Shown: one piece after another, positions 7,720 to 14,779 of the stretch
Numbering within the stretch: position 1 is the first letter of the stretch
How the letters are laid out: the number at the start of each line of letters is the position of its first letter
Assembly: GCA_003452965.1 (NCBI GenBank)
Contig: DMMW01000019.1
Location: forward strand, 29,819-48,812
From: Elusimicrobiota bacterium
GTDB taxonomy: Bacteria > Elusimicrobiota > UBA8919
DNA: 18,994 nt
Reading direction: 5' to 3'
The notes under the pieces: generated by a model
The model's database searches: none
What the model was told of the DNA's origin: nothing
Seen by the model: the letters and a program-made list of their open reading frames with translations, nothing else
Translations under genes and position numbers: made by a program

Positions 7720-8705
7720 AACTGAGTGACTCCTTGAGTATCAAATTTAAAATCGAGCAGTTTTAATCCTTTAGAAGTTAAAGCATTTATTAATTTATCG
7801 TGTTGTTTCTCCTCACAGAAAAACATAAGATATCCGCCGCTACCGGCACCGGTAAGTTTTCCGCCAAGTGCACCGTTCTTTTTGGCGGTTTCGTAGAGTT
7901 CGTCAATGGTTTCATTTGTTATGGTATCGCACATTTTCTTCTTGTATTTCCATGCTTCGTCAAGTAAACTTCCGAATTCTTCAAGTTTACCGCTTTCCAA
8001 TGCCTTTTTCATTGAAAAACAGTTTTCTTTCACTTTTTTCATTGCCTCAACCACATTGCTGTTGTTTTTTGCACCCTCTTCCTGTTTGGACAGTATTTCG
8101 GATGCCTTACGGGTTTTTCCGGTAAAAAAGAGCAGAAGTCTTTTTTGAAGTTTTTCCATAATTTCTTCATTTTTGAAGGGAGTAACACTGACCCCGTTTT
8201 TATCAAATTCAATAAAGTTAATGCCACCGAAAGCGGAAGCGTATTCGTCCTGTTTTCCGATAGGCAGTTTTAAAATATTTCTTTGAATAAAATACGCTTC
8301 CTCCGCAATCTCTTTTTTTGACAAATTTTCTTTTTTAAGGGACGAACAAAGTTTTATTAGATTGACGGTTACTGCACCGGATGAACCCAGTCCCGAACCC
8401 GGTGGGACTTCGGATGCCATAAAAATGTCAAATCCGGAATTGATTCTGAAATGTCGGATGACTGCAACAGGTATGTCGAATCCTTCACCGAACTGCAATT
8501 GATAAAAATCTTCCACATTTAGTGCTGTTTGAAAATCAGAAGAGATAATCTGTATGACTTTATCCTCTCTTTGATTATAAAAAGAATAAAAATATTTGTT
8601 TATTGTTGCATTCAGCACTGCTCCACCGTGAGTATTATAAAACACTTCCATATCAGTGCCGCCACCGCTAAAGCTGATTCTAACAGGTGATCTGAATATA
8701 AACAT
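7716..8705 (-). CDS. hddA: GHMP-family D-glycero-D-manno-heptose 7-phosphate kinase (HddA-like)
   Basis: A 329-residue GHMP kinase of normal HddA length. It has the N-terminal substrate-binding FRSPVRISFSGGGTD (4-18), the ATP loop PPGSGLGSSGA (101-111), GKQDEYASAFGG (150-161) containing the likely catalytic Asp, and the third GHMP motif GGKLTGAGSGG (281-291). SFSGGGTD and KQDEYASAFGG are characteristic of the heptose/fucose kinase branch rather than galactokinase or mevalonate kinase. The expected reaction is C1 phosphorylation of heptose 7-phosphate by ATP, leading to GDP-D-alpha-D-heptose after GmhB and HddC act. Its GAGG ribosome site is 6 bases from the ATG and lies over the end of the preceding radical SAM gene. 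It overlaps gmhA by ATGA. A related sugar kinase cannot be excluded. Confidence 0.85.
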   Translation of the reverse strand: MFIFRSPVRISFSGGGTDMEVFYNTHGGAVLNATINKYFYSFYNQREDKVIQIISSDFQTALNVEDFYQLQFGEGFDIPVAVIRHFRINSGFDIFMASEVPPGSGLGSSGAVTVNLIKLCSSLKKENLSKKEIAEEAYFIQRNILKLPIGKQDEYASAFGGINFIEFDKNGVSVTPFKNEEIMEKLQKRLLLFFTGKTRKASEILSKQEEGAKNNSNVVEAMKKVKENCFSMKKALESGKLEEFGSLLDEAWKYKKKMCDTITNETIDELYETAKKNGALGGKLTGAGSGGYLMFFCEEKQHDKLINALTSKGLKLLDFKFDTQGVTQL

Positions 8706-8707
8706 TA

Positions 8708-10165
8708 TTAACCTCGTTGGAATAGAAAATTGAAAAATGTTTTGCTTGCCTTCAAAATCCGTCTTATTTCATAAGGATGTATTAGTGTGTAAGCTAATTT
8801 ATAGAAAATATACCGTAGACGCAGATAATATTCTTTATTTGCCTTTTGACAGAAATTTAAAACCTCGTTTTTTGAAAGAAAAGGAGTGCTGATTAAACAG
8901 GAATATCCGCCGTTTTCATCCGCCCATTTTGTATAATCTTCGGTAATTAGATATCCGTTGTCTTTTGCCCATTTATATGCTTCTGTACCGGGATAGACAA
9001 CTAGAGGATAGAATTGGGCGCTGTCAGTGTTCATTTTTTTTGCCAAAGCCAGCATATTTTCCAAAGATTCCTTAGTTTCGCCGGGATTGCCGACCATATA
9101 GGCGGCATGCACTAACAACCCTGCCTTTTTCGTATCTTTTACAAATTTTATAATTTGTTCAACGGTGGTGCCTTTATGAATGTTGTTCAATATTTCCTGC
9201 GATAAGCTTTCAAATCCGACGGTAACCAGCACGCATCCTGCCCGTTTCATTATTTTCATTGTTTCAAGGTCCAAGTCCACCCGGACATTGCAATACCATT
9301 TAATCTTTATATTTTTTTTAATAAGTAAACAGCATATTTCCTGCACCCTTTTTTTATTAACGGTGAAAGTATCGTCTTCAATTCCGATTTCTCTGACTTC
9401 AGGTAAATTATTTTTTATATATTCAAATTCTTCAACTACATTTTCGGGGCTTCTGAACCTATACTTGCGGCTGTGGAAAACCTGCGGGTATACACAGAAG
9501 AAACATCTATTAGGGCATCCGCGCCCGGTAATAATCATAACCATGGGATAATCGCATGCCGCAAAAAAATAATTTCTTATATTTAAAAATTTTTTGTATA
9601 TCTCGGTTACAAAAGGTAATTCGTCCAGATTCTCTATTAACGAGCGAGGCTCGTTTGTTTTTATATCTCCATTTTTATTTCTATAAATTAATCCGTTGAC
9701 TTTGGATATATCCTGTTTATTACGCAGGCAAACTGCAAGATCTCTTATTGTATAGTCATATTCTTTCACTGCAACAGCGTCAATATTTTTGCTTAATGAT
9801 ATGGTTTCATTTGGTAACGCCGATGGATGGGTTCCTACCAAAACAACAAAGCTTTTAGGAAGAATATTTTTTATTGAATCGACAATCTCAATATCGCTGT
9901 AAATGCTGGGCGTGCTTGTATCAAATACAATTAATTCAGGACTAAGTTGTTTTATGGATGCCATAAGTTCGGTTACTTCTTTTTTATCTGCTGCGGCATC
10001 GATAAAACTAATTTCAAATCCATTTTTTGCCAGAACGCCGGCACTATATGTTAACCAAAAAGGATAATATATAGTACCCCCTTTGGTGATAGCAGGGCTT
10101 CTGGATGTTCTTGAGAATTTGCCTTTTTGAGGTTTAAAAGGCGGATTAACGAATAATACTTTCAT
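8708..10165 (-). CDS. B12-binding-fold radical SAM protein
   Basis: A 485-residue protein and the first of three B12-fold radical SAM enzymes in the locus. The N-terminus, MKVLFVNPPFKPQKGKFSRT, begins a cobalamin-type Rossmann domain (WLTYSAGVLAKNGFEISFID, then VVLVGTHPSALPNET at 107-121). No DxHxxG motif is present. The radical SAM cysteines are C217-x3-C221-x2-C224 in GRGCPNRCFFC. GIEDDTFTVNKKRV, TVGFESLSQEIL and MVGNPGETKESL mark the rest of the core. FYPLVVYPGTEAYKWAKDNGYL is the typical C-terminal core segment. The final 60 residues are basic and aromatic (RLRYIFYKLAYTLIHPYEIRR), suggesting peripheral membrane contact and perhaps a lipid-linked substrate. It ends two bases before hddA and follows a 160-base gap, so it may begin a sub-operon. 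No obvious ribosome site was found directly before the ATG. Confidence 0.9.
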   Translation of the reverse strand: MKVLFVNPPFKPQKGKFSRTSRSPAITKGGTIYYPFWLTYSAGVLAKNGFEISFIDAAADKKEVTELMASIKQLSPELIVFDTSTPSIYSDIEIVDSIKNILPKSFVVLVGTHPSALPNETISLSKNIDAVAVKEYDYTIRDLAVCLRNKQDISKVNGLIYRNKNGDIKTNEPRSLIENLDELPFVTEIYKKFLNIRNYFFAACDYPMVMIITGRGCPNRCFFCVYPQVFHSRKYRFRSPENVVEEFEYIKNNLPEVREIGIEDDTFTVNKKRVQEICCLLIKKNIKIKWYCNVRVDLDLETMKIMKRAGCVLVTVGFESLSQEILNNIHKGTTVEQIIKFVKDTKKAGLLVHAAYMVGNPGETKESLENMLALAKKMNTDSAQFYPLVVYPGTEAYKWAKDNGYLITEDYTKWADENGGYSCLISTPFLSKNEVLNFCQKANKEYYLRLRYIFYKLAYTLIHPYEIRRILKASKTFFNFLFQRG

Positions 10166-10214
10166 AAAAAGTTTATCCCGAACGTTCCCCGATTAAAACA
10201 TACAAGAGCAGGCT

Positions 10215-10236
10215 TAAGCAGGATTAAACCTGCTTA
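10215..10236. repeat. Perfect 8-bp hairpin in the gap upstream of a radical SAM gene
   Basis: TAAGCAGG-ATTAAA-CCTGCTTA forms an uninterrupted 8-bp stem with a 6-base loop. The left arm is preceded by a partial direct copy (GAGCAGGCTTAAGCAGG), giving a possible slipped alternative pairing. It lies about 50 bases before the radical SAM start at 10165 and has no following T-run, so an intrinsic terminator is unlikely. Confidence 0.5.
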
Positions 10237-10274
10237 GTCAGGGGTCATTGGGTAATAAAGGATAATAATTCTGG

Positions 10275-10307
10275 ATTCCCGATAGAATCTAATCATTCAG
10301 GAATGAT
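10275..10307. repeat. Overlapping short inverted repeats, possibly a degenerate palindromic element
   Basis: ATTCC at 10275-10279 pairs with GGAAT at 10300-10304, and inside the same stretch ATCATT-CAGG-AATGAT (10292-10307) forms a 6-bp stem. The ATTCCC...GGAAT arrangement recalls dispersed ATTCCC-N-GGGAAT repeats known from Neisseria (dRS3), but the match is partial. It lies just after the stop of the DPM1-like glycosyltransferase. The rest of the 160-base gap shows no open reading frame or clear promoter. Confidence 0.3.
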
Positions 10308-10325
10308 AAACAATACAAGATGAGT

Positions 10326-11012
10326 CTATTGAATGAGCCAGTATTTGAATACAGCAAATAACATTTTAAAACCGTGTTTCCAGTGAATTTTTTTCCCTTC
10401 CTTGTAACTGCGGGGTAAATATTTAACTGGCGATTCATAAATTTTTATTTTTTCTTTAAGTAATTTTACGGTTATTTCAACGTCAAGATCAAAACCATCA
10501 GACCTGAAGTTAAATCTATTTAATAATCTTTTATCAAATACTTTGTAACAGGTTAAAGCATCGTTAACAGAATTTCTAAATAAAAGTTGCATACATAATA
10601 CTGTAATTTTGTTTGCGAAATAGGTTTTGAACATGAATTCGCTTTCCGGATGCATGAAACGCGAACCGAATACGACTGATGTTTTGCCATCAATAATTGG
10701 CTTGATTAGGTTGGCATATTCGTTTGGATTTAGTTCTAGATCGGCATCTTGAATAATTATTAATTCACCGGTTGCAGCGTCAAATCCTTTCCGTACTGCC
10801 AAACCCTTCCCTTTTGTATTCTCTTCATATATTATTTTAAGATTTATGGTTTTTTCCAGTTCTTTTAATACTGCTATTGTTCCATCGGTAGAGTTACCAT
10901 CTACAATGATTATTTCTTTATCTATGGAGATTTCTGAAAGATTAACTCTTTTGATTAGTTCGCTAATGGTGGATACTTCATTATATACAGGTATTATTAC
11001 GGAAAGTTTCAT
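10326..11012 (-). CDS. Soluble DPM1-like family 2 glycosyltransferase
   Basis: A 228-residue GT2 enzyme with only the catalytic GT-A domain and no membrane helices. It has MKLSVIIPVYNEVSTI at the N-terminus, IIIVDGNSTDGT (34-45), the nucleotide-binding NTKGKGLAVRKGF (65-77) and the metal-binding DAD at 89-91 (IQDADLEL). FGSRF near 124-128 and the terminal RSYKEGKKIHWKHGF segment are typical of dolichol-phosphate-mannose-synthase-like proteins. Members transfer a sugar from a nucleotide donor to a polyprenyl phosphate or to a growing glycan on the cytoplasmic side. The ATG overlaps the last base of the upstream nucleotidyltransferase stop (TAATG), so the two are translationally coupled. Donor identity is unknown; the sugar activated by its neighbour is the natural guess. 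Confidence 0.9.
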   Translation of the reverse strand: MKLSVIIPVYNEVSTISELIKRVNLSEISIDKEIIIVDGNSTDGTIAVLKELEKTINLKIIYEENTKGKGLAVRKGFDAATGELIIIQDADLELNPNEYANLIKPIIDGKTSVVFGSRFMHPESEFMFKTYFANKITVLCMQLLFRNSVNDALTCYKVFDKRLLNRFNFRSDGFDLDVEITVKLLKEKIKIYESPVKYLPRSYKEGKKIHWKHGFKMLFAVFKYWLIQ

Positions 11013-11707
11013 TAAAAGTCTATCCAGTCCTTCACATTGGTCGTTGCTTCTTCTAATTGTTCAATTTGTTCTATTGCAAGCCAATATTCTTCAAACTCAT
11101 ATTTTATTACCTTTTTCTTTATCTTAATAAGAGATTTTATCAAATCCGGCATTGTGAAAAAAGTATCGTTTGGGATTAAATTTAGGACTTTTGGGCTTAA
11201 TATATAAATTCCTGTTGAGATTAAATGTTTAGATGTCGGTTTTTCTTTTATATCATGAATAAAATTTCCGTTAGTTGTAAGTGTTCCGAATGGTAGTTGG
11301 TTGATATATTTTTTTGCAGCAATAGTCATATCGGCGTTATTTTTTTTATGATATTCAAACATATCCAGGAAGTTTAATTTTGTTATTATATCGCCGTTCA
11401 TTACAAGAAAAGGATCGTTTAATCCTTTAATTAATTTTAATGGCCCGGCAGTGCCTAAAATTTTTGTTTCTTGTATGTATCTTATTTTTACATTAAATTT
11501 GTTGCCATTCCCAAAATACGCTTTTATAAGTTCTGCGCCGTAACCGATTGCTAAAATAATCTCGTTAATTTTCATTGAATGCAACTTCCTGATTATTAAT
11601 TCAAGAATCGGTTTTTCGGTTATAGGTAGGAGCGGTTTAGGTATGGAAAAAGTAAAAGGTCTTAACCTTGTTCCCTGTCCGCCTGCCATAATCACCGCTT
11701 TCATCAT
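11012..11707 (-). CDS. Sugar-1-phosphate nucleotidyltransferase (NTP_transferase family)
   Basis: A 231-residue enzyme with only the Rossmann-type nucleotidyltransferase domain. It shows MAGGQGTRLRPFTFSIPKPL (nucleotide loop and PKPL), GTAGPL (sugar/base recognition), LVMNGDIIT with the metal-binding Asp, and EKPTSKHLISTGIYIL. There is no left-handed beta-helix acyltransferase tail as in GlmU. Next to a LegB-like dehydratase it probably makes the NDP-sugar that enzyme uses (a GDP- or UDP-amino sugar by analogy with PtmE/LegB), but the base is not determined by sequence. One oddity: the usual WxDIG segment near the C-terminus reads WLAIEQIEQ, losing the aspartate. The start is MMKAV; GAGG lies 5 bases before the first ATG (8 before the second), so either may be used. 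It is seven bases after the dehydratase stop. Confidence 0.88.
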   Translation of the reverse strand: MMKAVIMAGGQGTRLRPFTFSIPKPLLPITEKPILELIIRKLHSMKINEIILAIGYGAELIKAYFGNGNKFNVKIRYIQETKILGTAGPLKLIKGLNDPFLVMNGDIITKLNFLDMFEYHKKNNADMTIAAKKYINQLPFGTLTTNGNFIHDIKEKPTSKHLISTGIYILSPKVLNLIPNDTFFTMPDLIKSLIKIKKKVIKYEFEEYWLAIEQIEQLEEATTNVKDWIDF

Positions 11708-11714
11708 AAAATCC

Positions 11715-12704
11715 TCAAATCTGGTATTTATCTGGGCTGTAGTATTCCGGATGTTTTTTTATCCATTGAATTGTTTTGGTTAAACCCTCTTTTAGTGATA
11801 CTTTGGGTTCCCAGCCGACTAATTTTTTTGCCTTTCTGTTATCGCATAATAACTGCATTACTTCGCTTTTTTCCGGACGTTTTCTTTTTTCAGTTGACAC
11901 TATCCTTATTTTCTTTCTCATTATAGATAATATCAATTGCGCAAGTTCGCCGACTGATATGTCTTTTCCGGCGCCTATATTTATCACCTGTCCGATGGAT
12001 TTATCCGATTCCGCTATCTTTATAAAACCGTTTACGGTATCCGAAACATAATTTAAGTCCCTTCTTGGTGTGGTTGATCCTATGTTTATCACATTTTTCA
12101 TTAAAGCCTGTATAATAATCGTTGGTATTATTGCTCTGTCCGACTGTCTGGGACCATACGTGTTAAAAGGCCTAATTACGGCGACCGGTATATTGTATGT
12201 TTTATAAAAGGATTCCGCAATTTTGTCGGCAGCAATTTTACTGGCTGAATACGGTGATTGCGCCTGTAGCGGGTGTTTTTCATCTATGGGTGTGTATAAA
12301 GCAGTGCCGTAAGTTTCCGATGTTGAAGTGGTGACTATTTTTTTAACATTTGCGTCCCGTGCGGCGAGTAAGATATTTAAAGTTCCCAATGCATTGACTT
12401 CAAATACTTCTCTGGGATTAACAAATGAATACGGTATACCTACTAATGCTGCAAGATGAAAGATAACGTCTTTTTTTTCAACAAATTTTTTGACTAATTC
12501 CGGATCCCGTAAATCGCCCGGTATTTGTTCTATTTCGTTAAGAATGTTTTTCGTCAGGAATTTAAGGCAACCCATGTCATTGTACGGAGTATATTCGAGC
12601 AATACGGTTACTTTTGCTCCGAGGTTTATTAAATGCTCAACCAAGTGGCTTCCGATAAAACCGCTTGCACCTGTAACGAAAACATTTTGTTTTTTCCAGT
12701 TCAT
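11715..12704 (-). CDS. NAD-dependent nucleotide-sugar 4,6-dehydratase/epimerase (LegB-like SDR)
   Basis: An extended short-chain dehydrogenase of about 329 residues from the ATG at 12704; a GTG at 12713 would add three. The NAD-binding TGASGFIGSHL lies near 11-21, and DLRDPE is the adenine-contacting acidic segment. The catalytic residues are in TTSTSETYG (about 125-133) and YSASK (152-156). The Glu after the Ser is the mark of 4,6-dehydratases rather than plain 4-epimerases. MNWKKQNVFVTG, ALVGIPYSFVNP, YTPIDEKHPLQAQSPYSASK and RPFNTYGPRQ resemble LegB, the NAD-dependent GlcNAc-nucleotide 4,6-dehydratase of legionaminic acid synthesis, as recalled. No LegC, LegI or LegG gene is present, so legionaminic acid itself is not implied. 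A GDP-heptose dehydratase is another possibility given hddA and gmhA. It is followed closely by a nucleotidyltransferase. Confidence 0.85.
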   Translation of the reverse strand: MNWKKQNVFVTGASGFIGSHLVEHLINLGAKVTVLLEYTPYNDMGCLKFLTKNILNEIEQIPGDLRDPELVKKFVEKKDVIFHLAALVGIPYSFVNPREVFEVNALGTLNILLAARDANVKKIVTTSTSETYGTALYTPIDEKHPLQAQSPYSASKIAADKIAESFYKTYNIPVAVIRPFNTYGPRQSDRAIIPTIIIQALMKNVINIGSTTPRRDLNYVSDTVNGFIKIAESDKSIGQVINIGAGKDISVGELAQLILSIMRKKIRIVSTEKRKRPEKSEVMQLLCDNRKAKKLVGWEPKVSLKEGLTKTIQWIKKHPEYYSPDKYQI

Positions 12705-12731
12705 AATTTTCACAAAATTTGATTACATCCA

Positions 12732-12764
12732 TCCTCCGTAGCAGTAGTCTGCTACTGCGGAGGA
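12732..12764. repeat. 13-bp bulged hairpin between asnB-like and dehydratase genes
   Basis: TCCTCCG and TAGCAG (12732-12744) pair with CTGCTA and CGGAGGA (12749-12754, 12758-12764) around a TAGT loop, with a 3-base CTG bulge. An equally good alternative pairs GCAGTAG with CTACTGC. On the minus strand the distal arm carries GGAGGA, but about 28 bases before the dehydratase ATG, too far to be its ribosome site. No T-run follows, so it is not a standard terminator. Together with the neighbouring repeats it makes this 150-base gap look like a palindromic intergenic element. Confidence 0.5.
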
Positions 12765-12781
12765 CGGGCAGATTTTTGAAA

Positions 12782-12822
12782 GATTACACCGATGACACCG
12801 TCAGGACTTAATCTGTGTAATC
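12782..12822. repeat. Inverted 8-bp repeat GATTACAC/GTGTAATC
   Basis: GATTACAC at 12782-12789 is perfectly complementary to GTGTAATC at 12815-12822, with a 25-base loop. The right arm is also part of the first copy of the tandem repeat described next, so this gap contains the same word in both orientations. Function is unknown. Confidence 0.45.
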
Positions 12823-12852
12823 GTTTTTCTTAATCTGCGCAATCGTATTTTT
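12807..12852. repeat. Imperfect tandem duplication of a 22-24 base unit
   Basis: The unit CTTAATCTGTGTAATCG followed by a T-run (12807-12828) is repeated directly as CTTAATCTGCGCAATCG plus TATTTTT (12829-12852), with two differences in the first 17 bases. The copies abut the asnB-like stop at 12858. Such short duplicated intergenic words usually belong to dispersed repeat families, but one window cannot show dispersal. Confidence 0.55.
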
Positions 12853-12857
12853 ATATT

Positions 12858-14762
12858 TTAAGATATTTTAATACTTTTGTCAATATAAACCATATGCCAA
12901 AGTTCAAGCATCAATAACGCCCACATACGGTATCCGTGTTCTCTTTTCCCATTGATATGTTCATCGAATATTTGTTCAAGCGATTCTTTTTTAAAGTATC
13001 CACGGGATATTGCTTTTTGTGATAAAACGATATCCCTAAATTGTCCTTTCCAATCGTTTCTAAACCATTTTCCGACAGGTATCCCAAACCCCATTTTACC
13101 TCTGTATAAAATTTCCTTCGGCAATAAATCTTTGAATGTTTTTTTAAGTATATATTTTGTCGTCAGGCAGCGTATTTTCCATGCCGGCGGAAGCGATGCT
13201 GAGAATTCCATTACTTTATGGTCTAAAAATGGGCTTCTGGTTTCAAGCGAGTTAGACATTGACGCTATGTCCATTTTAACCAGCAGGCATTCGGGTAGAT
13301 AAGATTTAATGTCAGTATAAAAAGTTCTATCCATTATATTTTTAGCGGGTGAATTTCTAAAGATATTCAATAAATAATCATAAGGATTGCTATTAAAATT
13401 CTGTTTCATTTTATCAGTGTATAATATATTTTTTGCTTCATTTGAAAAATAATAATGCCATTGAAGGTTTCTTAATTCCGGCGGGTCGGAAAGTGCTGAA
13501 ATTAAACGGTTCATGTATCTTAAATATTTTGTTTCATTTGCAGATTTGCTGCCGAAAATAAAAGATGCAATATTTTTTGTCATTTTTTTTCCTAATAACC
13601 TAAAGGGAATGGACAAATATAACGAGCCTTTCATGGCTTTATACCGTAAATATCCACCGAATGTTTCATCTCCTCCGTCACCGTTTAAAGCTACTGTAAC
13701 ATGTTTTCTTGTTTCGTTCGATACAAAGTATGAAGGTAGTGCAGACGAATCTGCATATGGTTGTCCGTAATGCCACACAAGTCTAGGAAGTATATCAATA
13801 AAGTTTGCTTTTACGATAAATTCATGATGGTCTGTCTTAAAATGATTTGCGGCGATTTTTGCATATTTTAGTTCCGAAAATTCAGATTCGTCAAAACCGA
13901 TAGAGAATGTTTTCACTGGTTGTTTTGAAAGTTTGCTCATAAGCCCAACGATTATACTTGAGTCATGTCCGCCAGATAAAAAGGCTCCCAAAGGGACATC
14001 CGATATCATTCTTAAATCGGTTGCTTCTGTAAGCAATGATTCCGTTTTTTTGCATGCTTCAGCAAAGGATAAATCAGTTTTTTTGATAAAATCCAAATCC
14101 CAATATTTTTCTGTTTTTATATTGCCGTTTTTATCACAGGTAAGTGTATGAGCCGGCAAAAGTGATTTTATGTTTTTAAAAATAGTTTTTGGTGAAGGAA
14201 TATACTGGTATGTTAAATAAAGGTCTATTGCTTCCAAATCGGTTTCCGGTGTTTTTTTGATATATTCCAATATCGATTTTATTTCGGATGCGAATACGAA
14301 CGAACCGTTTATTAAGGTATAGTAGAGAGGTTTTTTCCCGACTCTGTCTTTTGCGATAAAAATTTTTTTATTTTTTTCATCCCAAATTGCAAACGCGAAC
14401 ATTCCCCTGAGATGCTCCACACATTTTTCACCATACTGTTCATAAAGATGCAGAATTACTTCTGTATCTGTTTTGGTGTAAAAAGAATGATTTTTTGATA
14501 AGTCTTTTTTTAATTCTATAAAATTATATATTTCCCCGTTTAATACTATCCAAAGAGTGTTGTCTTCGTTATGTATGGGTTGATTTCCTGTTTGCAAATC
14601 AATAATTGCCAACCGTCTTATACCCAAGCCGACTGAATTTCGCAAAAATATACCTTCAGAATCGGGACCGCGATGTCTTATAACATCACACATTTTTTGC
14701 AAAATACCTTTTTCTATAGGTTTATCATTTCCGTAATTATATATACCTGTTATTCCACACAT
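12858..14762 (-). CDS. asnB: Glutamine-dependent asparagine synthase-like amidotransferase (AsnB family)
   Basis: A 634-residue two-domain enzyme, normal for AsnB. The class II glutaminase domain starts with the nucleophile Cys2 (MCGITGIYN) and has RHRGPDSEG (29-37), IRRLAIIDL, and NGEIYNF (75-81), the glutamine-binding site. The synthetase domain has the PP-loop SGGHDSS (263-269), where His replaces the more usual Val, Leu or Ile, and GDGGDE at 361-366. In E. coli-type AsnB the product is asparagine. In O-antigen and capsule loci, members of this family are often thought to amidate a uronic acid or another carboxyl group of the glycan, and that fits this location better than primary metabolism. 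It is the first gene after the amidase gene and is preceded by a candidate promoter at 14780-14809. Ribosome site weak. Confidence 0.92.
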   Translation of the reverse strand: MCGITGIYNYGNDKPIEKGILQKMCDVIRHRGPDSEGIFLRNSVGLGIRRLAIIDLQTGNQPIHNEDNTLWIVLNGEIYNFIELKKDLSKNHSFYTKTDTEVILHLYEQYGEKCVEHLRGMFAFAIWDEKNKKIFIAKDRVGKKPLYYTLINGSFVFASEIKSILEYIKKTPETDLEAIDLYLTYQYIPSPKTIFKNIKSLLPAHTLTCDKNGNIKTEKYWDLDFIKKTDLSFAEACKKTESLLTEATDLRMISDVPLGAFLSGGHDSSIIVGLMSKLSKQPVKTFSIGFDESEFSELKYAKIAANHFKTDHHEFIVKANFIDILPRLVWHYGQPYADSSALPSYFVSNETRKHVTVALNGDGGDETFGGYLRYKAMKGSLYLSIPFRLLGKKMTKNIASFIFGSKSANETKYLRYMNRLISALSDPPELRNLQWHYYFSNEAKNILYTDKMKQNFNSNPYDYLLNIFRNSPAKNIMDRTFYTDIKSYLPECLLVKMDIASMSNSLETRSPFLDHKVMEFSASLPPAWKIRCLTTKYILKKTFKDLLPKEILYRGKMGFGIPVGKWFRNDWKGQFRDIVLSQKAISRGYFKKESLEQIFDEHINGKREHGYRMWALLMLELWHMVYIDKSIKIS

Positions 14763-14779
14763 AAGAGAAATCTACCCAA

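Noticed and set aside
8039..8227. Extra minus-strand 62-codon open frame inside the HddA-like gene
   Set aside because: It lies entirely within the kinase in another frame and its translation has no recognisable motif.
2431..10165. Canonical base-off cobalamin DxHxxG motif in the B12-fold radical SAM proteins
   Set aside because: Not found in any of the three. A DKHG stretch in one lacks the required glycine spacing, so cobalamin binding is inferred from fold only.
11012..12704. Complete legionaminic or pseudaminic acid pathway
   Set aside because: Only a dehydratase and a nucleotidyltransferase fit; the aminotransferase, acetyltransferase and synthase genes are absent from the window.
12705..12713. 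GTG start at 12713 for the dehydratase
   Set aside because: Relatives recalled for this family begin at MNWK, which matches the ATG at 12704.
12732..12764. Rho-independent terminator after the asnB-like gene
   Set aside because: The stem is bulged and no T-run follows on the minus strand (GGATGGATGTAATC follows).
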